Shown here: piece by piece, positions 1 to 11,720 of the stretch
Position numbering within the stretch: position 1 is the first letter of the stretch
Layout: every line of letters starts with the position of its first letter
Source: Auriscalpium vulgare
Taxonomy: Eukaryota > Basidiomycota > Agaricomycetes > Russulales > Auriscalpiaceae
NCBI GenBank assembly: GCA_019915015.1
Contig: JAHBBC010000007.1
Coordinates: forward strand, 806,001 to 870,000
Length of the DNA stretch: 64,000 bases
Direction of reading: 5' to 3'
Translations under genes and position numbers: made by a program
The notes under the pieces: model-generated
Seen by the model: only the letters and a program-made list of their open reading frames with translations
Told to the model about the DNA's origin: nothing
Database searches by the model: none

Positions 1-379
1 TCCTCCGGAAGGCCAACAGGGGTGCTCACAGGTGTCAGAGAGACCGCGCTGCTCTGCGTGGGGGGAGAGGAGGGTTCTCCAGAGGCCGCCGATGTACCTG
101 CCGTCGAGATAAGAGCACCTGATGACAGCGTTGACGTGGCTAGGCCAATGGGTATGGAGGACAATCCTAGAACATGGCAGGCATGTGAGCATTGAGACAG
201 TGGGGAGAGGGCGGTGATAAGGAAGGGTATGGCGGTGAATATCACGACATGCCGGTGTAGCAAGTCAGACATGTCCACACCGTTCGAACGCTTCGAGAAA
301 GACTGGCCATACGATACGTGAGGACATAAAGCTCACCTGAGTCGCTCGACGATGGCACCACAGTGACGGTGTCAGTCAT
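1..379 (-). CDS. Partial Ser/Thr-rich protein, runs off left edge
   Basis: I do not recognise this gene. An ATG at 379 opens a 43-nt exon (MTDTVTVVPSSSDSG) ending in a strong donor (GTGAGC, 336-331). An acceptor at 167-170 joins it in phase to a frame open to base 1, which encodes a Ser/Thr/Pro/Ala-rich stretch containing SGALISTAGTS and PSSPPTQSS. Such composition is common in O-glycosylated cell-surface or single-pass membrane proteins of basidiomycetes. The implied intron of 170 nt is longer than others here, so a further small exon may be hidden in it. A competing start at 272 in the same downstream frame (MSDLLHRHVVIFTAIPF) would give a hydrophobic leader instead. The remainder lies outside the window. 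Confidence 0.3.
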
Positions 380-1002
380 AACAAGCCCCGATACCTCGGA
401 CGGTGAAACTGCAGATTGGCAGAGGTAATCCAGGGAATGCAGAGTGGGAGGCGGGGCATGTTCCCTGGCGACATTTAACAGCCTGCGTGTGAGCGGATAA
501 ACTTCGAAAGACGACCGACGAGAAAGAGCCGCGCCGGGTTCTCGAGTGTCCGCGAGGTGGCGGATGACCCTTCCCACACGGACAGCGGTCTTCTTCCACG
601 ACCAGTTGGCCCCCGCCAGTCACGTTCTGGCGATTTTCCGTGCTATCAGTCCCTCAGCCTCCCATACCTGGACAAGCGGAAGTCACAGAGTGCGTGTCGT
701 CGGCGCCGCCGACAGACGTGGACACGTTGGCGGTTACGAGAATGGAGACTTGGTTGATAGGCGAAGCGGCAGACCATCTGCTCAACCCTGTATTGGTCGG
801 CCAGCAAGCGCGACTCTGGAAGATGGAAGCAAGAGCATCGCGCGAGGCACTATCTTCGGAGCAGATGACCCGAGACGCCACGTAGCAAGCCAGCCGCTGC
901 CGCACCGACTCGGATCACCTGCTTTCGGTTCACACACCATGTATTCTACTACGTAGCGAAGATGTATACGACAGAATGTCGGACGATGTCAAACACATAC
1001 GC
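380..1002. other. Intergenic, no gene seen
   Basis: Short overlapping ORFs exist on both strands, but none has convincing splice signals, recognisable motifs or protein-like composition. I see no RNA gene or repeat here. Confidence 0.5.
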
Positions 1003-1262
1003 GTGGAGTGAGAGAAAGTCGTATGAAGCCGGCGGAGATGATGCATGAGACCCAAGTCTAGGACCTGTCCAATGACATCCCACTATTTAGCCAGAGTCCC
1101 TTGGACCACTCTCAGCGACGTGAAAGACTTGCCGCACATCGACAACCTCCTGGTGGGCAAGCTGTTCACCGGCCGGAAAGCGCGCGGCCGCCATAACTGA
1201 CTCCACTCAGCCTGCCTTCTCCGGATCAAGAGCTGGATCGATCGGAGCCTCCACCATCCTCT
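1003..1262. repeat. Decayed duplicate of the Rab gene 3' region
   Basis: This stretch shares ordered blocks with 1581-2075: a block beginning GTGGAGTGAGAGAAAGTC (1003 and 1581), a block around GATGATGC-TGAGAC, a block around TAGCC-GA-AGTC-CTTGGAC, and a block CGCCATAACTGACTCCACT (near 1189 and 1961) running to GGGAGCCTCCAC or its equivalent. The last block in the partner copy is coding sequence for the C-terminal tail of the Rab GTPase; here the frame is lost and the part encoding the prenylated end is absent. I read it as a degenerate tandem duplicate. Confidence 0.6.
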
Positions 1263-1580
1263 TCGATTTTTTGCACCGTAGGCAAGGTAATGCCGACAAT
1301 CCAGTATATGGACGATCTATGTGATCTGAAGGCACAGTCAATCTGCGACAAGGACAACCGAGATTGCGAGAACCTCCTGCACAGGATAGGCGGACACATC
1401 CTCCGACTAGTGCTCGGTCCTTTGTTTCTCAACCAACGCGAGCTAACCAGCGACGTGCGCCCTCCATTGCGTGTACATATTATATTCTACTATTAAGAGT
1501 CTATGCTATGCGACGATGGTACGTGCTATGAAAACAAGAAAATGTGCGTCCGACGAATGCGGGTCCTGGAAAAGCATACG
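1263..1580. other. Intergenic between duplicate copies, no gene seen
   Basis: About 320 bp with only short ORFs on both strands and no recognisable feature. It separates the decayed copy from its partner downstream of the Rab gene. Confidence 0.45.
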
Positions 1581-2075
1581 GATGTGGAGTGAGAGAAAGT
1601 CATGATAACGAAGGTCGGCTATGAAGCTGGTGCATGGATCATGCAGCCAGGTCAGGGAGGATGCTGGGCCTGTGAAGCGAGCTCAGAGTTACAGATGATG
1701 CGTGAGACAGCAGTCTATAGACCACATCCAACTAGTTAGCCGGACAGTCTCTTGGACGGAAAGTATCACTCACATGACGCGAAAGTGGGAGCAGAAGGCT
1801 TTCCCCTGCCCCCGAATGACACCGTCAACAACACGACCGTCCCGCTCCTGGCACTAAGTCCTTCAACCTCATCTTCCCTGCTGGTCTGCGGCGCCCCACG
1901 CTCAAGCTTCCAAAACTCAAGCGGCTCGAGCTATTGACCCGCCGGAGAGCGCGGTCGCCATAACTGACTCCACTGCCTGCTTTCTCTGGATCGAGAGCGC
2001 CGGACTCTATGGATAGCAGGATCGACCGCGCCGCCAGGAGAAAGGGAGCCTCCACGTTGTCTCCTGTCAGCGATG
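1581..2075. repeat. Partner copy of the segmental duplication
   Basis: This copy comprises the 3' flank of the Rab gene (1581-1824) and the last part of its coding region (1825-2075). Similarity to 1003-1262 is patchy: this copy holds an extra block at about 1599-1690 and the intact C-terminal coding part, both missing in the other copy. The intact reading frame makes this the likely source. Confidence 0.55.
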
Positions 2076-2937
2076 ACGTCTCTAGAAAGTGCACATCTAT
2101 ATGCAAGATAGTCAGAAAACTTGCGTCGAAGAGAGGATGGCAGTCGCTACCATGTTCTGCAGCCCATCGGCTCGCCTCTGCCCACTCCACCTCCCTCTCG
2201 TCTTCTCGGTCCGACTTGTTTCCGACCAAGACGACGACGAGTTGTGGACTCGCCAGAGCTCTTGCATCAGCCAACCACCTTGACAAATTCAGGAAAGAAT
2301 TGCGACTAGCATATGAACAGGTCAGCGCGAACATGGGCATGCAGACGTGAGTCCCACATACTTCGTTATATCGTAAACAAGTATTGCCCCCGCAGCGCCA
2401 CGATAGTAACTGCGCGTAACCGACCTAGCATTCCAGACTCCCATGAGCTGAGAGACAGATGCGAGCGAGAGGATTCGCACCGAAACCGCTCTTGGCCCGC
2501 CGTGTCCCACAACTAACGCGGAGGGTGAGACTGGCACCGATTCACGAGTCTATATGCGCACGCACCTGAAGCTTGATGCGCTTCTCCCCTAGTCTCACAG
2601 TTCTACTCGAGAACTCCACGCCAATCGTGTGTTGGGAATGATCTTTGACTGGATGGTTCGAAGTATGAGCGCCATGAACACTGGCGAGCACGCGAGCACG
2701 CACAGGAATTATGCGTGAAGTGGTGCAGCAGGCAGGACTTCCCGGTTCCTGCTTCGCCTGCAGGAAGAAGTTCAGCTGCTGGGAGTAGGAAATGTAAGGT
2801 CCTGGCGCACCAATGACGATGTACTTCATGAGGAAGTCTGTAGTGAACGTTATAGGTAGGGGCACGAGACGCGGTGTGTGGCACGCACCATAAGTCTCAA
2901 TGAGCTCGGTTGCACTCCCATCGTCGTCGATTGCCAT
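1825..2937 (-). CDS. Rab4-type small GTPase
   Basis: Membrane-traffic GTPase, by family acting in endosome recycling. Exons: 2889-2937 (start MAIDDDGS...ETY), 2811-2837 (DFLMKYIVIG), from 2757 (EAGTGKSCLLHHF, P-loop), then HTIGVEF (switch I), LWDTAGQERFR (G3), SVTRSYYRGAAGAILVYDIT (switch II), LVGNKSD (G4) and FLETSSLTG (G5, ETS). The tail SGALDPEKAGSGVSYGDRAL matches the Rab4 signature (ESGELDPERMGSG-QYGD). The protein ends GRSCC, a double cysteine for geranylgeranylation. The introns at 2838-2888 and 2758-2810 fit phase exactly, and all GTP-binding motifs are intact. The start is the first ATG giving the family's short N-terminus before ETYDFL. Its 3' end was duplicated downstream (see the repeats). 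Rab2 and Rab14 are related, but the ALDPEKAGSG tail favours Rab4 (S. pombe Ypt4 type). Confidence 0.9.
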
Positions 2938-3128
2938 GGGGTCAACGCTGCCTGAGCGAGGCAGTAGCTGCAGAGCGGGACAAGGCCCAGAGGCGCGACT
3001 CGCCAGCGCCTCCCACGGCGCAGTCGATGCAATTGAAACTCAGCTGCAGACTGACCCAACACTTCCTTGTACTGCGACTCATCACCAGTATATTGTCTGA
3101 AAGTACCCAGCTTCCACCCCGTGGCCAT

Positions 3129-4972
3129 TCACTTCCCCCCTCTATCATAGGACATTTTTCTAGGTAACGCTAAAGCGCCCGCGACTGCAACAAGACTCAT
3201 CGCCAGAAGTAAAACGTATACAAGATGGCCACCCAAGTAATGGTGTTCAATCGACAGTGAGAAGAGCGAGCTAGCTAGAGCGGGGCCGAATGTGCGCACA
3301 ACCGAACCCATCAACTGAGCGAGGCCATTTGTTGCTCCCACTGAGGCTTTGTTGGGAGCAGAGGCCGCGATGTACATGAAGACGCATCCTGCAAATGTGT
3401 CAACTTCAACGGCAACCCTGAAGTACGAACACATGATGCGCACCGTAGCACAGACTGATGCCTAGAGAGCATAGTGTTTGCAGACCAACTACGATCCACA
3501 CGGCATAGCCAACTCCTCTTGATCGCGCGATGACGTTCATCGCGGGGTAGAACACAAACAATGGGACACTGACTGCCATGCCGAAGGTAAACACGTTCTT
3601 CGCCCCCCATCGGTGAACGACGCGCGCAAAAAAGAAAAACTGAAAAATGCCGTTGACGATACCATAGACCGAGAGGATGACGCCAATGGTAGGGGGCTCG
3701 AGCCCTAGCCCGCCAAGCTCGACAGGGGTGGAGAAGAAGAGCGGCTGGATTGCGCGGTACGCTATGTCCACGAAGCACAGCGCTGCGTAATTGCCCGAGG
3801 CGATGAGTACTGGGCGGATGAACAGGGCTTGCAGCGGGTAGGGCTTCTCGTCGTCAGGGGTCGGCGTCGCAACGCGAGTTGGCGCATCATTGGAAGAATC
3901 ATCGTTATCACGATCATCATCTTTCGTTGCGCTCTTCGAGCCGCAGACCAACAAGCTGCTGAGCGGTACGGCGGTCTGAACGCTCTGCAGATGAATAGAA
4001 CGGTATGTGAGTATCTCGAAACCCGTCGTCCGGCTGGTCCGGTGGGGAAATGTGCCACGAAAGACTTACCTCCTTCAAATAAATCACGGTAATGGCCCAA
4101 GCAACAGCGGCAAAGGTAGCGGGCACCGCACATGCCAGGAAGTATGGGTACTTCTTGTGAAATTCGGACTGCCCAAAGATGTCGGGAAAGCGGTCAGCCG
4201 GTCGTGACAGCGATCCGCCCACGATTGGACTAAAGAGAACTGGTCAGACGAGTGTTGCAGGATGATGCCTAGAGGCGGGCTTGCCCTATTGTGCCGCCAG
4301 TAGCCCATGATATGGGCAGCCAGCCCCATACTTGTGCGACATTGGTCGAATCCGTGATGTCTGCTAGCATGCTCTTCAAGACGCCGATGTTGCCGTTCAA
4401 TGCGCCATTTAGAGCCCGGCTGGAATCAATGTCCAGTCAGCAGAGGAAGAGGACGGACAGCTAGAGCATTACCTGAACACTGCCCCCCAGTATGTTGTGG
4501 ACAGTCCAAACGAATACATAGATATGACAAGCCCAGAAAGGCCGGCGAGAATAACAGGTCTCCTCCCTATGATGTCCGAGACACGACTCCAATAATAGAC
4601 CGTTAGAGCCTGCGTCGCGAAGAAAATTGCTTCCTATACAAACTCTCAACGAACGGCATCCCAATGCTAAGCTGCGACTTACCAGCAGGCCGACGTAGTA
4701 TCCTACGCGAGCTTCATCTCCATGAGTGATCCCCGACTTTCGAACGAACTGGCATCGGAGGACATCGTGAACAGGCACAGGCATGCGGTGGGAAGATGGC
4801 ATACCTCAGGTGCAAACGGAAATATCACTGTGTAAACGAAAGGCTCTACAAGCTGCAGAACCAGGAGCACAGAAACCTGGCCCCATGGAATCGGTGTCTG
4901 CGTCTGCTTTTGTTGCTCCTCGGGCAACAGCGGCGTCTCTTCGTCAATCTCCACAGCTGCACTAGCGGTCAT
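3129..4972 (-). CDS. MFS transporter (DHA1/ZIF-like, fungal)
   Basis: Polytopic major facilitator superfamily protein, probably a plasma- or vacuolar-membrane proton antiporter; substrate unknown. The N-terminus is acidic (EIDEETPLLPEE), then TM1 (VSVLLVLQLVEPFVYTVIFP). The conserved loop 2-3 motif is present as SRVSDIIGRRPVILAG, followed by ISMYSFGLSTTYWGAVF and the TM4-5 segment RALNGALNGNIGVLKSMLADITD, GGSLSRPADRFP and YPYFLACAVPATFAAVAWAITVIYLKE. The C-terminal half continues with GLEPPTIGVILSVYGIVNG and ends ALALPRKMSYDRGGK. There are several introns of about 50 nt. Start chosen at MTASAAVEIDEE because upstream in-frame codons are not ATG. This family in basidiomycetes is often annotated 'MFS general substrate transporter'. 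Confidence 0.88.
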
Positions 4973-5590
4973 GACCGTGGCTTGTTGAGGAGGATTGGAG
5001 GAATGAGATGAAGGGGGCGATCGACGTCGGCTGCTGGGCGACAGCCGCACAAATCCTTTTAAGATTGTAGCCCGGCTCCGCCTCCCGAGAAGTCATCGCT
5101 CGAGTCAACAAGAGACGTTATCCTGCTTGCTAATTGTCACGTAGGACGGCCCTTGGCCCCGTGATTGCGTACCTTCCCAGTAGCGCGCTCATCGGAGGTG
5201 ATTGGGAGGCAGGTGAGAGGGCCTTCGCGCGGCAACACGAGGAGAAGCTGAAGGAGGAAAGAAAACAACTTGCCGAGAACGACGCCAATGATGTGTACAA
5301 TTTGGGTATGCCTGGCGAGGTGAGGGCTGAGCAGCAAGCAGCAATGCGATGACAAGATAAAGGAGAAAGACCTTAGTCAGGCGCCAGTAAGATGGCGCGA
5401 CTGTGCGCAATCGGCATTTCATACGTGATTCTCACGGTCGGAACGTACTTTGTCGGTCCCGTTCGCTCACTCCGAATGGCGCTGGCTCAGGCTTATCGTT
5501 CGAACGGCCCGGCACCACACATGAAGCGGTACGCGGAACGTCTCTTACGTGGTCGGTCTACAAATGTCGTAAGTACTATCTCCTACAGCC
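4973..5590. other. Intergenic; only doubtful small ORFs
   Basis: Lies between the MFS promoter and the 3' end of the D-serine dehydratase-like gene. A plus-strand frame at 5134-5352 has a coiled-coil look (HEEKLKEERKQLAENDAND) but no upstream ATG, and an ATG frame at 5392-5661 (MARLCAIGISYV) follows it. I could not join them into a convincing gene. Confidence 0.35.
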
Positions 5591-7131
5591 TCACCATCCT
5601 TTCCAAGGTACCCAAACGTCGGCGACCTGGTCGTTCCCTAGATCTGCGTCAGAGTCTGTGACGTAGTACCATGGATACGCCGCGGAAATAAAGCACGCAT
5701 GTTGTCCTACGATCTCCACCGTCTCTCCGATCTCGAGGGATGCAGACTTGCTCTCCGCGGTGTCTCCAGTGATACGCGTCAAAATGCCATGTTCTTGCGA
5801 GATCCTGCCAAGTCGCCACGGTTTTCCAATGACATCTCCGTATCCGGGAATGGGTCCCTGGTCTTTGCTGACCGCAATGCCCCCGGCATCACACAGGGCT
5901 TCATCTGTATCTCCGCTGCCGCGGCCGGGGTAATGAGAAATCACCGTGCTCAAGACCTTTTGAGCAATGTGCGCTCTGTCGATGAGACTCGTGTGTAATT
6001 GTTGCAAGTCCAGTAGGGGGTAGTTGCCTGCCGGACCTCAGATAAAGATCAGACGAGTCATTGCACTGTGCTTACCTGCATGCAGTTCGAGTGTCCCATG
6101 CAGGAGAGATTGCAGCTGTGCTCTCGCTTCGGCCGAGGCGCTATGTGCAGTGGGGGTCGATCCGACAGACAAAACAAACCGCGGCGACGTGGCTTCTGCT
6201 CCCGGAGACCGAGCGATGATGTCTAGTGCAAACCTTGCAGAATCATTCACGGCCTGGATCTCGGATGACAGGATAGACGTCGCCTCCGAAAGAGATGTCG
6301 AGGCGTAGGAATTCCCTGCATGAGCATAGAAGCCAAACAAAGACACGGACGGCGATGCGAGGATGGCCTGCACGAGCACGTTGAACTTAGGAGACCCAGG
6401 CTCGGTTCCCGCTCGTCTAAATTCCAAATTTCATTGTGGATGATAGCTAGAGTCATTGTTCGTACTTACTTTTGACCGCCGTCTATCTTCACAAATACTG
6501 ACCATCGTCTGGGGTTCAAGCGATGACCTTCGAATGCTTCCAAAGCCTCGATCTGCTTTGGATGGTCGACGAGCAGACGGACAACTGCCCCATGAGTGGC
6601 CACTTTGTCCCTAAGCTCGGAGAGATCGGCCACTTTGTTGGCCGCGACAGGTAGGCCATACAATATCTGGGGCGTTCCATGTTGAGCGTTCTGCAATATC
6701 TTTCGTGAGAACGATACTTGACCTACATCGTTTACTGTCCCATCTGCTACCAGACCGGCGTTGTGGACTTGCCAGGCCTCCATAAGAGTAGACACTACGA
6801 CCGCATGAGTCTTGTTTGCGCTCGATACGAGCTGCATTCTTGTGCCCTCTGCTGTCTTCTCGAAATGAAGTCAAGCCTCAGGGCATGGAACGTGTATCGA
6901 GCCACTTGCCTTGTGTGTCTTGAGGTGGGCACGGAAGCCCGCGCCCCAACCCACCGCATTCTCGTGCATACGGGCGCAGTTCTTGGAAAATACAGCGCGG
7001 TCAATCACGAATGCTGGAGTCCTGAGATCCTTCAAGGATTTGCCCCTGAACTCTGCGACGAGTGCATCTTTACTGGGAAGCAGCGCGAGAGCGTGCGGTG
7101 TAATCGTTGGAATAGCAGGTGAGGGGGACAT
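5591..7131 (-). CDS. DSD1: D-serine dehydratase / D-threonine aldolase-like PLP enzyme
   Basis: Fold-type III PLP enzyme with an alanine-racemase-like N-terminal barrel and a C-terminal D-Ser dehydratase domain. The family splits D-serine to pyruvate and ammonia in a Zn-dependent way, or cleaves D-3-hydroxy amino acids. The N-terminal barrel begins LRTPAFVIDRAVFSKNCARM; RAHLKTHK holds the PLP lysine; the next exon reads EGTRMQLVSSANKTHAVVVSTL. Middle motifs are VFVKIDGG, FYAHAGNSY and LSVGSTPT. The C-terminal part carries DAGGIAVSKDQGPIPGYG, SQEHGILTR and GQHACF, whose His and Cys match the family's zinc ligands. It ends PWYYVTDSDADLGN...VWVPWKGW. Start MSPSPAIPT at 7131 is the first ATG in frame close to the domain. 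It shares a 213-bp divergent promoter with the hydrolase gene. D-serine versus D-threonine specificity cannot be decided here. Confidence 0.85.
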
Positions 7132-7344
7132 GGCGGTGACTGGTAAACCAGTTGCTATCGTCGTCGAGCCGGCCTGCTTGCCCCGCGGTTTTGGCCTTGC
7201 ATCGATTGGATCAGGTGTGCGGAGAGCACAAGGGCGCTGACCGGCCCGCGGTGCTGCCGCCGTGGGTACATACCCCGCATTTCCTCGAGCGTTCAGAAGA
7301 CGGATGCGCGTGCAACACACATAACGCTTTATCAGAAGACCACC

Positions 7345-8602
7345 ATGTCGTACCACCCGCTGCACCCAGACATCCTCCCCCGCCTCGATCCAGAGTACGC
7401 TGCCTTTCACAACGAGCATCTCGTCAACAGAACGCATCCTCACGAAATCCCATGGGATCCATCTATCCGGAATGCCCCCACAGTGCCGGGGAGCTCCCCA
7501 CCACTCAAGGTGGGGGGAATTGCCGATTATTCGTTGAGCAAGTGCAAAATGCGCGTGTTCACACCTGAGGGTCCGGCGCCAGTGAAGGGATGGCCAGTCT
7601 TTATATTTTTCCATGGAGGTACAGAACCAAAAATACTGTGAACAAGTAGAATCTGATTGACGTCCCTACGGCCCACAGGAGGCTGGACACTCGGGAGCAT
7701 CGACTCTGAGAATGCATTTGCGACGAACATGTGCAAATGTATGCATTGTTTTACCTTTCGGCGCCTCCAAATTGACAGGGAGACGCAGATGCGTCATGCG
7801 TGGTCGTATCGATTGACTACCGACTCGCGCCAGAGCACCCATTCCCGGCCGCAGTGGAAGACGCCATCGAATCTCTGGAGTGGGTATGGAGCCAAGGCAA
7901 GTCAACGCTGGACGTCGATCTTGACCAGATTGCCATCGGCGGGTCCTCGAGGTGAGCTACATTCCAAAGCAGTCGAACACAAGCTCATCGGTGTCATAGC
8001 GGAGGAAACCTGGCCGCAGTCCTGTCGCACAAGGCAACCCTCATGTCGCCCCCGATACCTTTGGTTTTCCAACTCCTCGTTGTCCCAGTCACCGATAACA
8101 CCGCCGCCGAATCTGGCACGTACGCGTCGTGGACCGAGAATGCGGAAACTGCATGGCTTCCCGCCGTGAAGATGGTCTGGTATCGGCAGAAGTATTTGCC
8201 TAACGCAGAGGACTGGCCAAAGTGGGAGAGCTCCCCAATCCTGGCACCAAACGAGCTGTTTCCAAAATCTCCCAAGACGTGGATTGCGGTGACCGAGCTC
8301 GATGTCCTGCGGGACGAGGGTATCGCATACGGTCAGAAGCTCATAAAGGCCGGCGTTGAAGTGGAGATCAAAGTATACAAGGGCGCACCTCACCCCATTA
8401 TGGCTATGGACGGTGGGTGTCTAGTTGACATCCGATTTGCCAGCTACTCATTCCGCTTGCATCGTTGTATACACTCTAGGGTAAGGTTTACTGTTCGAAT
8501 TCCACAACGTAACTGACAGCCTTACTCAGTGTGTTGACCCTTGGTAAGCAGCTGGTGTCAGACGCGGCACTCGCTTTGGCACAGGCTTTCGGCGCTGTAT
8601 AA
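7345..8602 (+). CDS. Alpha/beta hydrolase, HSL (esterase/lipase) type
   Basis: Probable cytosolic carboxylesterase of the hormone-sensitive lipase family. It starts [21 protein letters not shown]. The oxyanion-hole motif FIFFHGGGW spans the first intron (7619-7679 region). Then follow [15 protein letters not shown], a family hallmark, and the nucleophile elbow IAIGGSSSGGNLA, whose serine codon region is split by an intron near 7951-7998. The catalytic Asp is in ITELD-type sequence ([14 protein letters not shown]), and the His is in [11 protein letters not shown]. The last exon ends [10 protein letters not shown] followed by TAA at 8600-8602. Length is about 330 residues, normal for the family. 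No signal peptide is seen. It is transcribed away from the D-serine dehydratase-like gene. The substrate is unknown. Confidence 0.86.
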
Positions 8603-9052
8603 TATGGTGGGGGAGGGGAAACAGTAACCGTGACCTGCATGGCGTTTAGTGCTAATCGTCTATACACTCAATTCCTACCTGCCATGATCGTCGTCGTCAT
8701 AACCTATGCATTTGCATTCAGCAATCGACAGCGGTATGTTACCTGAAGCAATCGCAAGGCATTTATTATCGGACGATCGTTAAGATCTAGTGGAGATGAA
8801 AATCGTTTTGAGAGGAGCAAAAGCATGTACAGTGAGATGAAACCACGACAAAACCTGCCTCTGTGTATCCACGTGCGATCTCGACGTTGCTCTGGAGCCG
8901 CACGCAAAAACCAGAAATGATGACGAAATGAAACCTAGAAAGAAGAAAGCCGCCGCCTTTCTACCTGCAGATATCCCATGTTTAGTAAACGCGGATAAGC
9001 GCATTAGACCTAACAGGCACGGGACCACCGATTTGCGCATGTGTTGAAAGGT
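8603..9052. other. Convergent intergenic spacer
   Basis: 450 bp between the 3' ends of the hydrolase and the RBM39-like gene, presumably the two 3' UTRs and termination regions. I see no ORF, repeat or RNA gene that I can support. Confidence 0.5.
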
Positions 9053-11372
9053 TCAGTGCGCCTGCATGATAGCATCCGAGATGAAGACGGCCGACACCGG
9101 TTTGCCGCCGAACCAGCGGCCATTGAGGCCTTGGATTGCCTGGCGCGCAGCATCGACGGTGCCAAACTTGACGTAAATTTCACCCTAAAAAATTGTGAAC
9201 ATCGAATGTAAAAAGCACGGGTGCTCAAGTACCTGAGACTCCTTTTCGACCTTGATGCGTTCAACAGAACCGTATTTCTCCTCGCATTCTCCCTTAACGT
9301 CGTCAGCGAGGTCACGGTCCCAATCAGGTTCAGTCTCTCTGGAAGATGCTCGCGATTAGACGTGAAAGGAATCACTCTGAAAGCTGCTCACTCTTCGGGG
9401 TCAAACATATTTCCGAGCAGGACAGAACGAGACTCCATAGCCTGAGGAATATTCGGCTTGTGACTGGAGCACATGAATTAAGCTCGCCTCCTTCGACAAA
9501 GTAAGAGAGCACTAACATGGGCTCAGGTTTAAAAGTGGGTTCAGTCCTGGCAAGTTTCTGCATCAGCGCCTGTCGAGATGCTGCGTTTAGATTACCGCCT
9601 GCAGAAGCACATCAGTACTTGGTACGATTAGCCGCTACGGACGACTGACCGCCAGCCTCATCAAGAGAATCTTGCTGAGTATATTTAGTTGTACCCTTTT
9701 CATGGACAGTATTGACGCGCAACTAAGAGGTCAAGATCAACACAATGGTCAGACGGAGGAATATATATTACTGACCGTGCGGCCGGCAAGTTCAAAGCCT
9801 TCCATCTGCTCCAAAGCCATTCTCGCGTCTTCAGATCTTTTATATCTGTGACGGAAAGAAAATGAGGAAGCAATGGAAGAGCATGTCAAGACGCACTTAC
9901 TGTACGAATGCATAACCCTTGCTCCGCCCGGTCGTGGGATCCTTGTGCAGATCGACGAACTCAAGCTCCCCAAATGGTTCAAACACCTGCCTGATGTCAC
10001 TTTCCGTAAGGTTGAAGTGCAGTGATCCAACGTAAAGTCTGCGTTGCCAGTAAATATGCGCACAACATGACAGTGTCTCTCAACGTACTGCATAGCACCA
10101 TGGGGCGCACTGACACCTGGTGGAAGGTTAAGGTTTCTACGGCGAGTCAGTTTAGCCTGGTAGATTCCTAGAAGCAGGACGCAAACACTCACCCGTCACC
10201 TGGATGGAGCCTATTCCTTTCGGCTTCGGTCAGCTGCACCATAATCGGCAGGCCCATCACAACAGTCCCGCTCAAACCGATTGCTTTGTCGACCAGCTCG
10301 ATGGAACGGAATTCGACATAGCCAATCCTACCAGAGGTGTATCAGTTATAGTAGGATTCCGAAGACATGACTCTTACCCCTTCGACCGCCTGGACAAACG
10401 GTCAGTAACGATCCTCGCATCAAGAACTGTGTTTTCTCCAAGCTTGTCCTCGAAGAAGTAGCCGAGATCGCGAGCAGTAAGACGTGCCGCCAGTTGGGAA
10501 ACAAAAACCGAACGAGCCTCCGAGTCATCTTCCTTTGGCTCGTCATCCATGGGATCAACAGATGGTATTTCGTACGTTGGAGAAGGGCGCCTTGAGAGTA
10601 CGTTAGAAATTTGACAATGAGAAGGGGAAAAAATGTGTGAGCAACATACTTAATTGGCGGAGGTGGAGACTTGAATCCACGAGCTTCACCATCTATAGAG
10701 CGACGACGGTCATCCCGACCATCCCTGTCTCGTCTGTAGCGCGGAGGGTCGTCAAATTCATCGCGAGGATCCCTCGCTGAACGAGGCAGTCTGTGCTCTC
10801 GCTCGCGTGAGTGACCCCGATCAGAGCCACGTCGCGGACTGTCGCGAAGATTTGGCGGTCGCGGAAGACCCGCAGAAGTCGGCGGCGGCGGGAGGCCATC
10901 GTCCATCGAGTCATCCGGTCGCTTTCGCTTTGAACGCTCCTCTTGGTCTGGATCCTCCACGTCGTCGTCACGCCTGCGCCTCCTACGATCCCTTTCCTCC
11001 CGTTCACGGTCACGATGGCTGTGATGACTGTCGTCCCGGTCTCGATGGCGCCTGTCTCTATCACGGTCCCTTTCCCTGTCCCGGTCCCTGTGCGATCTGT
11101 CGCGGGACCTGCTCCGCCTGTCGCGACCTCCGCGCTCACGACTGCGACTACTTTTGCGACGGTCGCCGGGGTCCCGTTCACGACGACGTTCACGACGGTC
11201 CCGATCCCTTGACGTGCTGCGATGAGACCTTCGCGTGCGAAGAGTGTCGGAAGAATGGTCCCTAGAGCGAATGCTTTGGGGTGGTGTCAACGGACAGACA
11301 AACGAAAGATATATAAGCTTACGATCTTGCGTCGGCATGCTTTTCAGCTACAGCTGCATTGTGTTCGGACAT
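9053..11372 (-). CDS. RBM39/CAPER-like splicing factor with RS domain
   Basis: Nuclear U2AF65-like splicing factor. After MSEHNAAVAEKHADARS comes a long Arg/Ser/Asp-rich RS region (about residues 20-200, e.g. RSRDRSHRDRDRERDRD). RRM1 follows (RSVFVSQLAARLTARDLGYFF ... SKGIGYVEF), then RRM2 (LHFNLTESDIRQVFEPFGEL ... GRSKGYAFVQY). A linker contains NLNAASRQALMQKLAR. The C-terminal UHM-like third RRM reads MESRSVLLGNMFDPEE ... DLADDVKGECEEKYG ... LNGRWFGGKPVSAVFI. The domain order and the MFDPEE and RWFGG motifs match human RBM39 and S. pombe Rsd1. It ends DAIMQAH with the stop at 9053-9055. There are many short introns. The repetitive RS region also leaves long frames open in the other reading directions, which I treat as shadows. 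Confidence 0.92.
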
Positions 11373-11720
11373 TGTCGTGCTGGTAAATGAGCAAAGAGAA
11401 AGACGCCGAGTAAGCCAGGTCTTGAAGTTGCTGTAGCGCGGAAAATGGGCGTGGGACGCGTACGTAAGCCTCATGCAGCGTGAGCCTGAGTGCAGTGTTC
11501 GGAGTGCTTGCGGCAAAGTACTACAGTACTAGTAGTACCGCTGCCAGTGAACGGCATTAATTTCAGTTTCCTGACGTGTAACACATCCTTGTCCGTAGTG
11601 AAACATCGCAGCGTTTTCTGGTGATAAAATGCTGCAGTTGCCATGAGCTTCCGGCGGAAAGTGGCCCGCGCTTATGTGTTCGCGCTCGTCAAGCTTTCGG
11701 ATCTCTGGCCAGTGCTCACC

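Noticed and set aside
242..577. A 111-codon minus ORF at the left edge
   Set aside because: Its start is not ATG and it reads straight through a strong donor at 336; the spliced Ser/Thr-rich reading is preferred.
5134..5661. Two plus-strand frames (coiled-coil-like HEEKLKEERKQLAEN, and MARLCAIGISYV) considered as a small gene
   Set aside because: The first has no ATG before its coiled coil and a stop just upstream; no acceptable intron links it to an upstream start or to the second frame.
6855..6915. Possible GC-AG intron after the PLP lysine motif (THK) of the D-serine dehydratase-like gene
   Set aside because: A normal donor four bases downstream (GTGGCT) with the acceptor GACAG gives the conserved EGTRMQL in frame, so no unusual splice type is needed.
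10693..11265. Long Gly/Val-rich and Cys-rich frames overlapping the RS domain
   Set aside because: They are shadow frames of the Arg/Ser/Asp repeat coding sequence of the RBM39-like gene.
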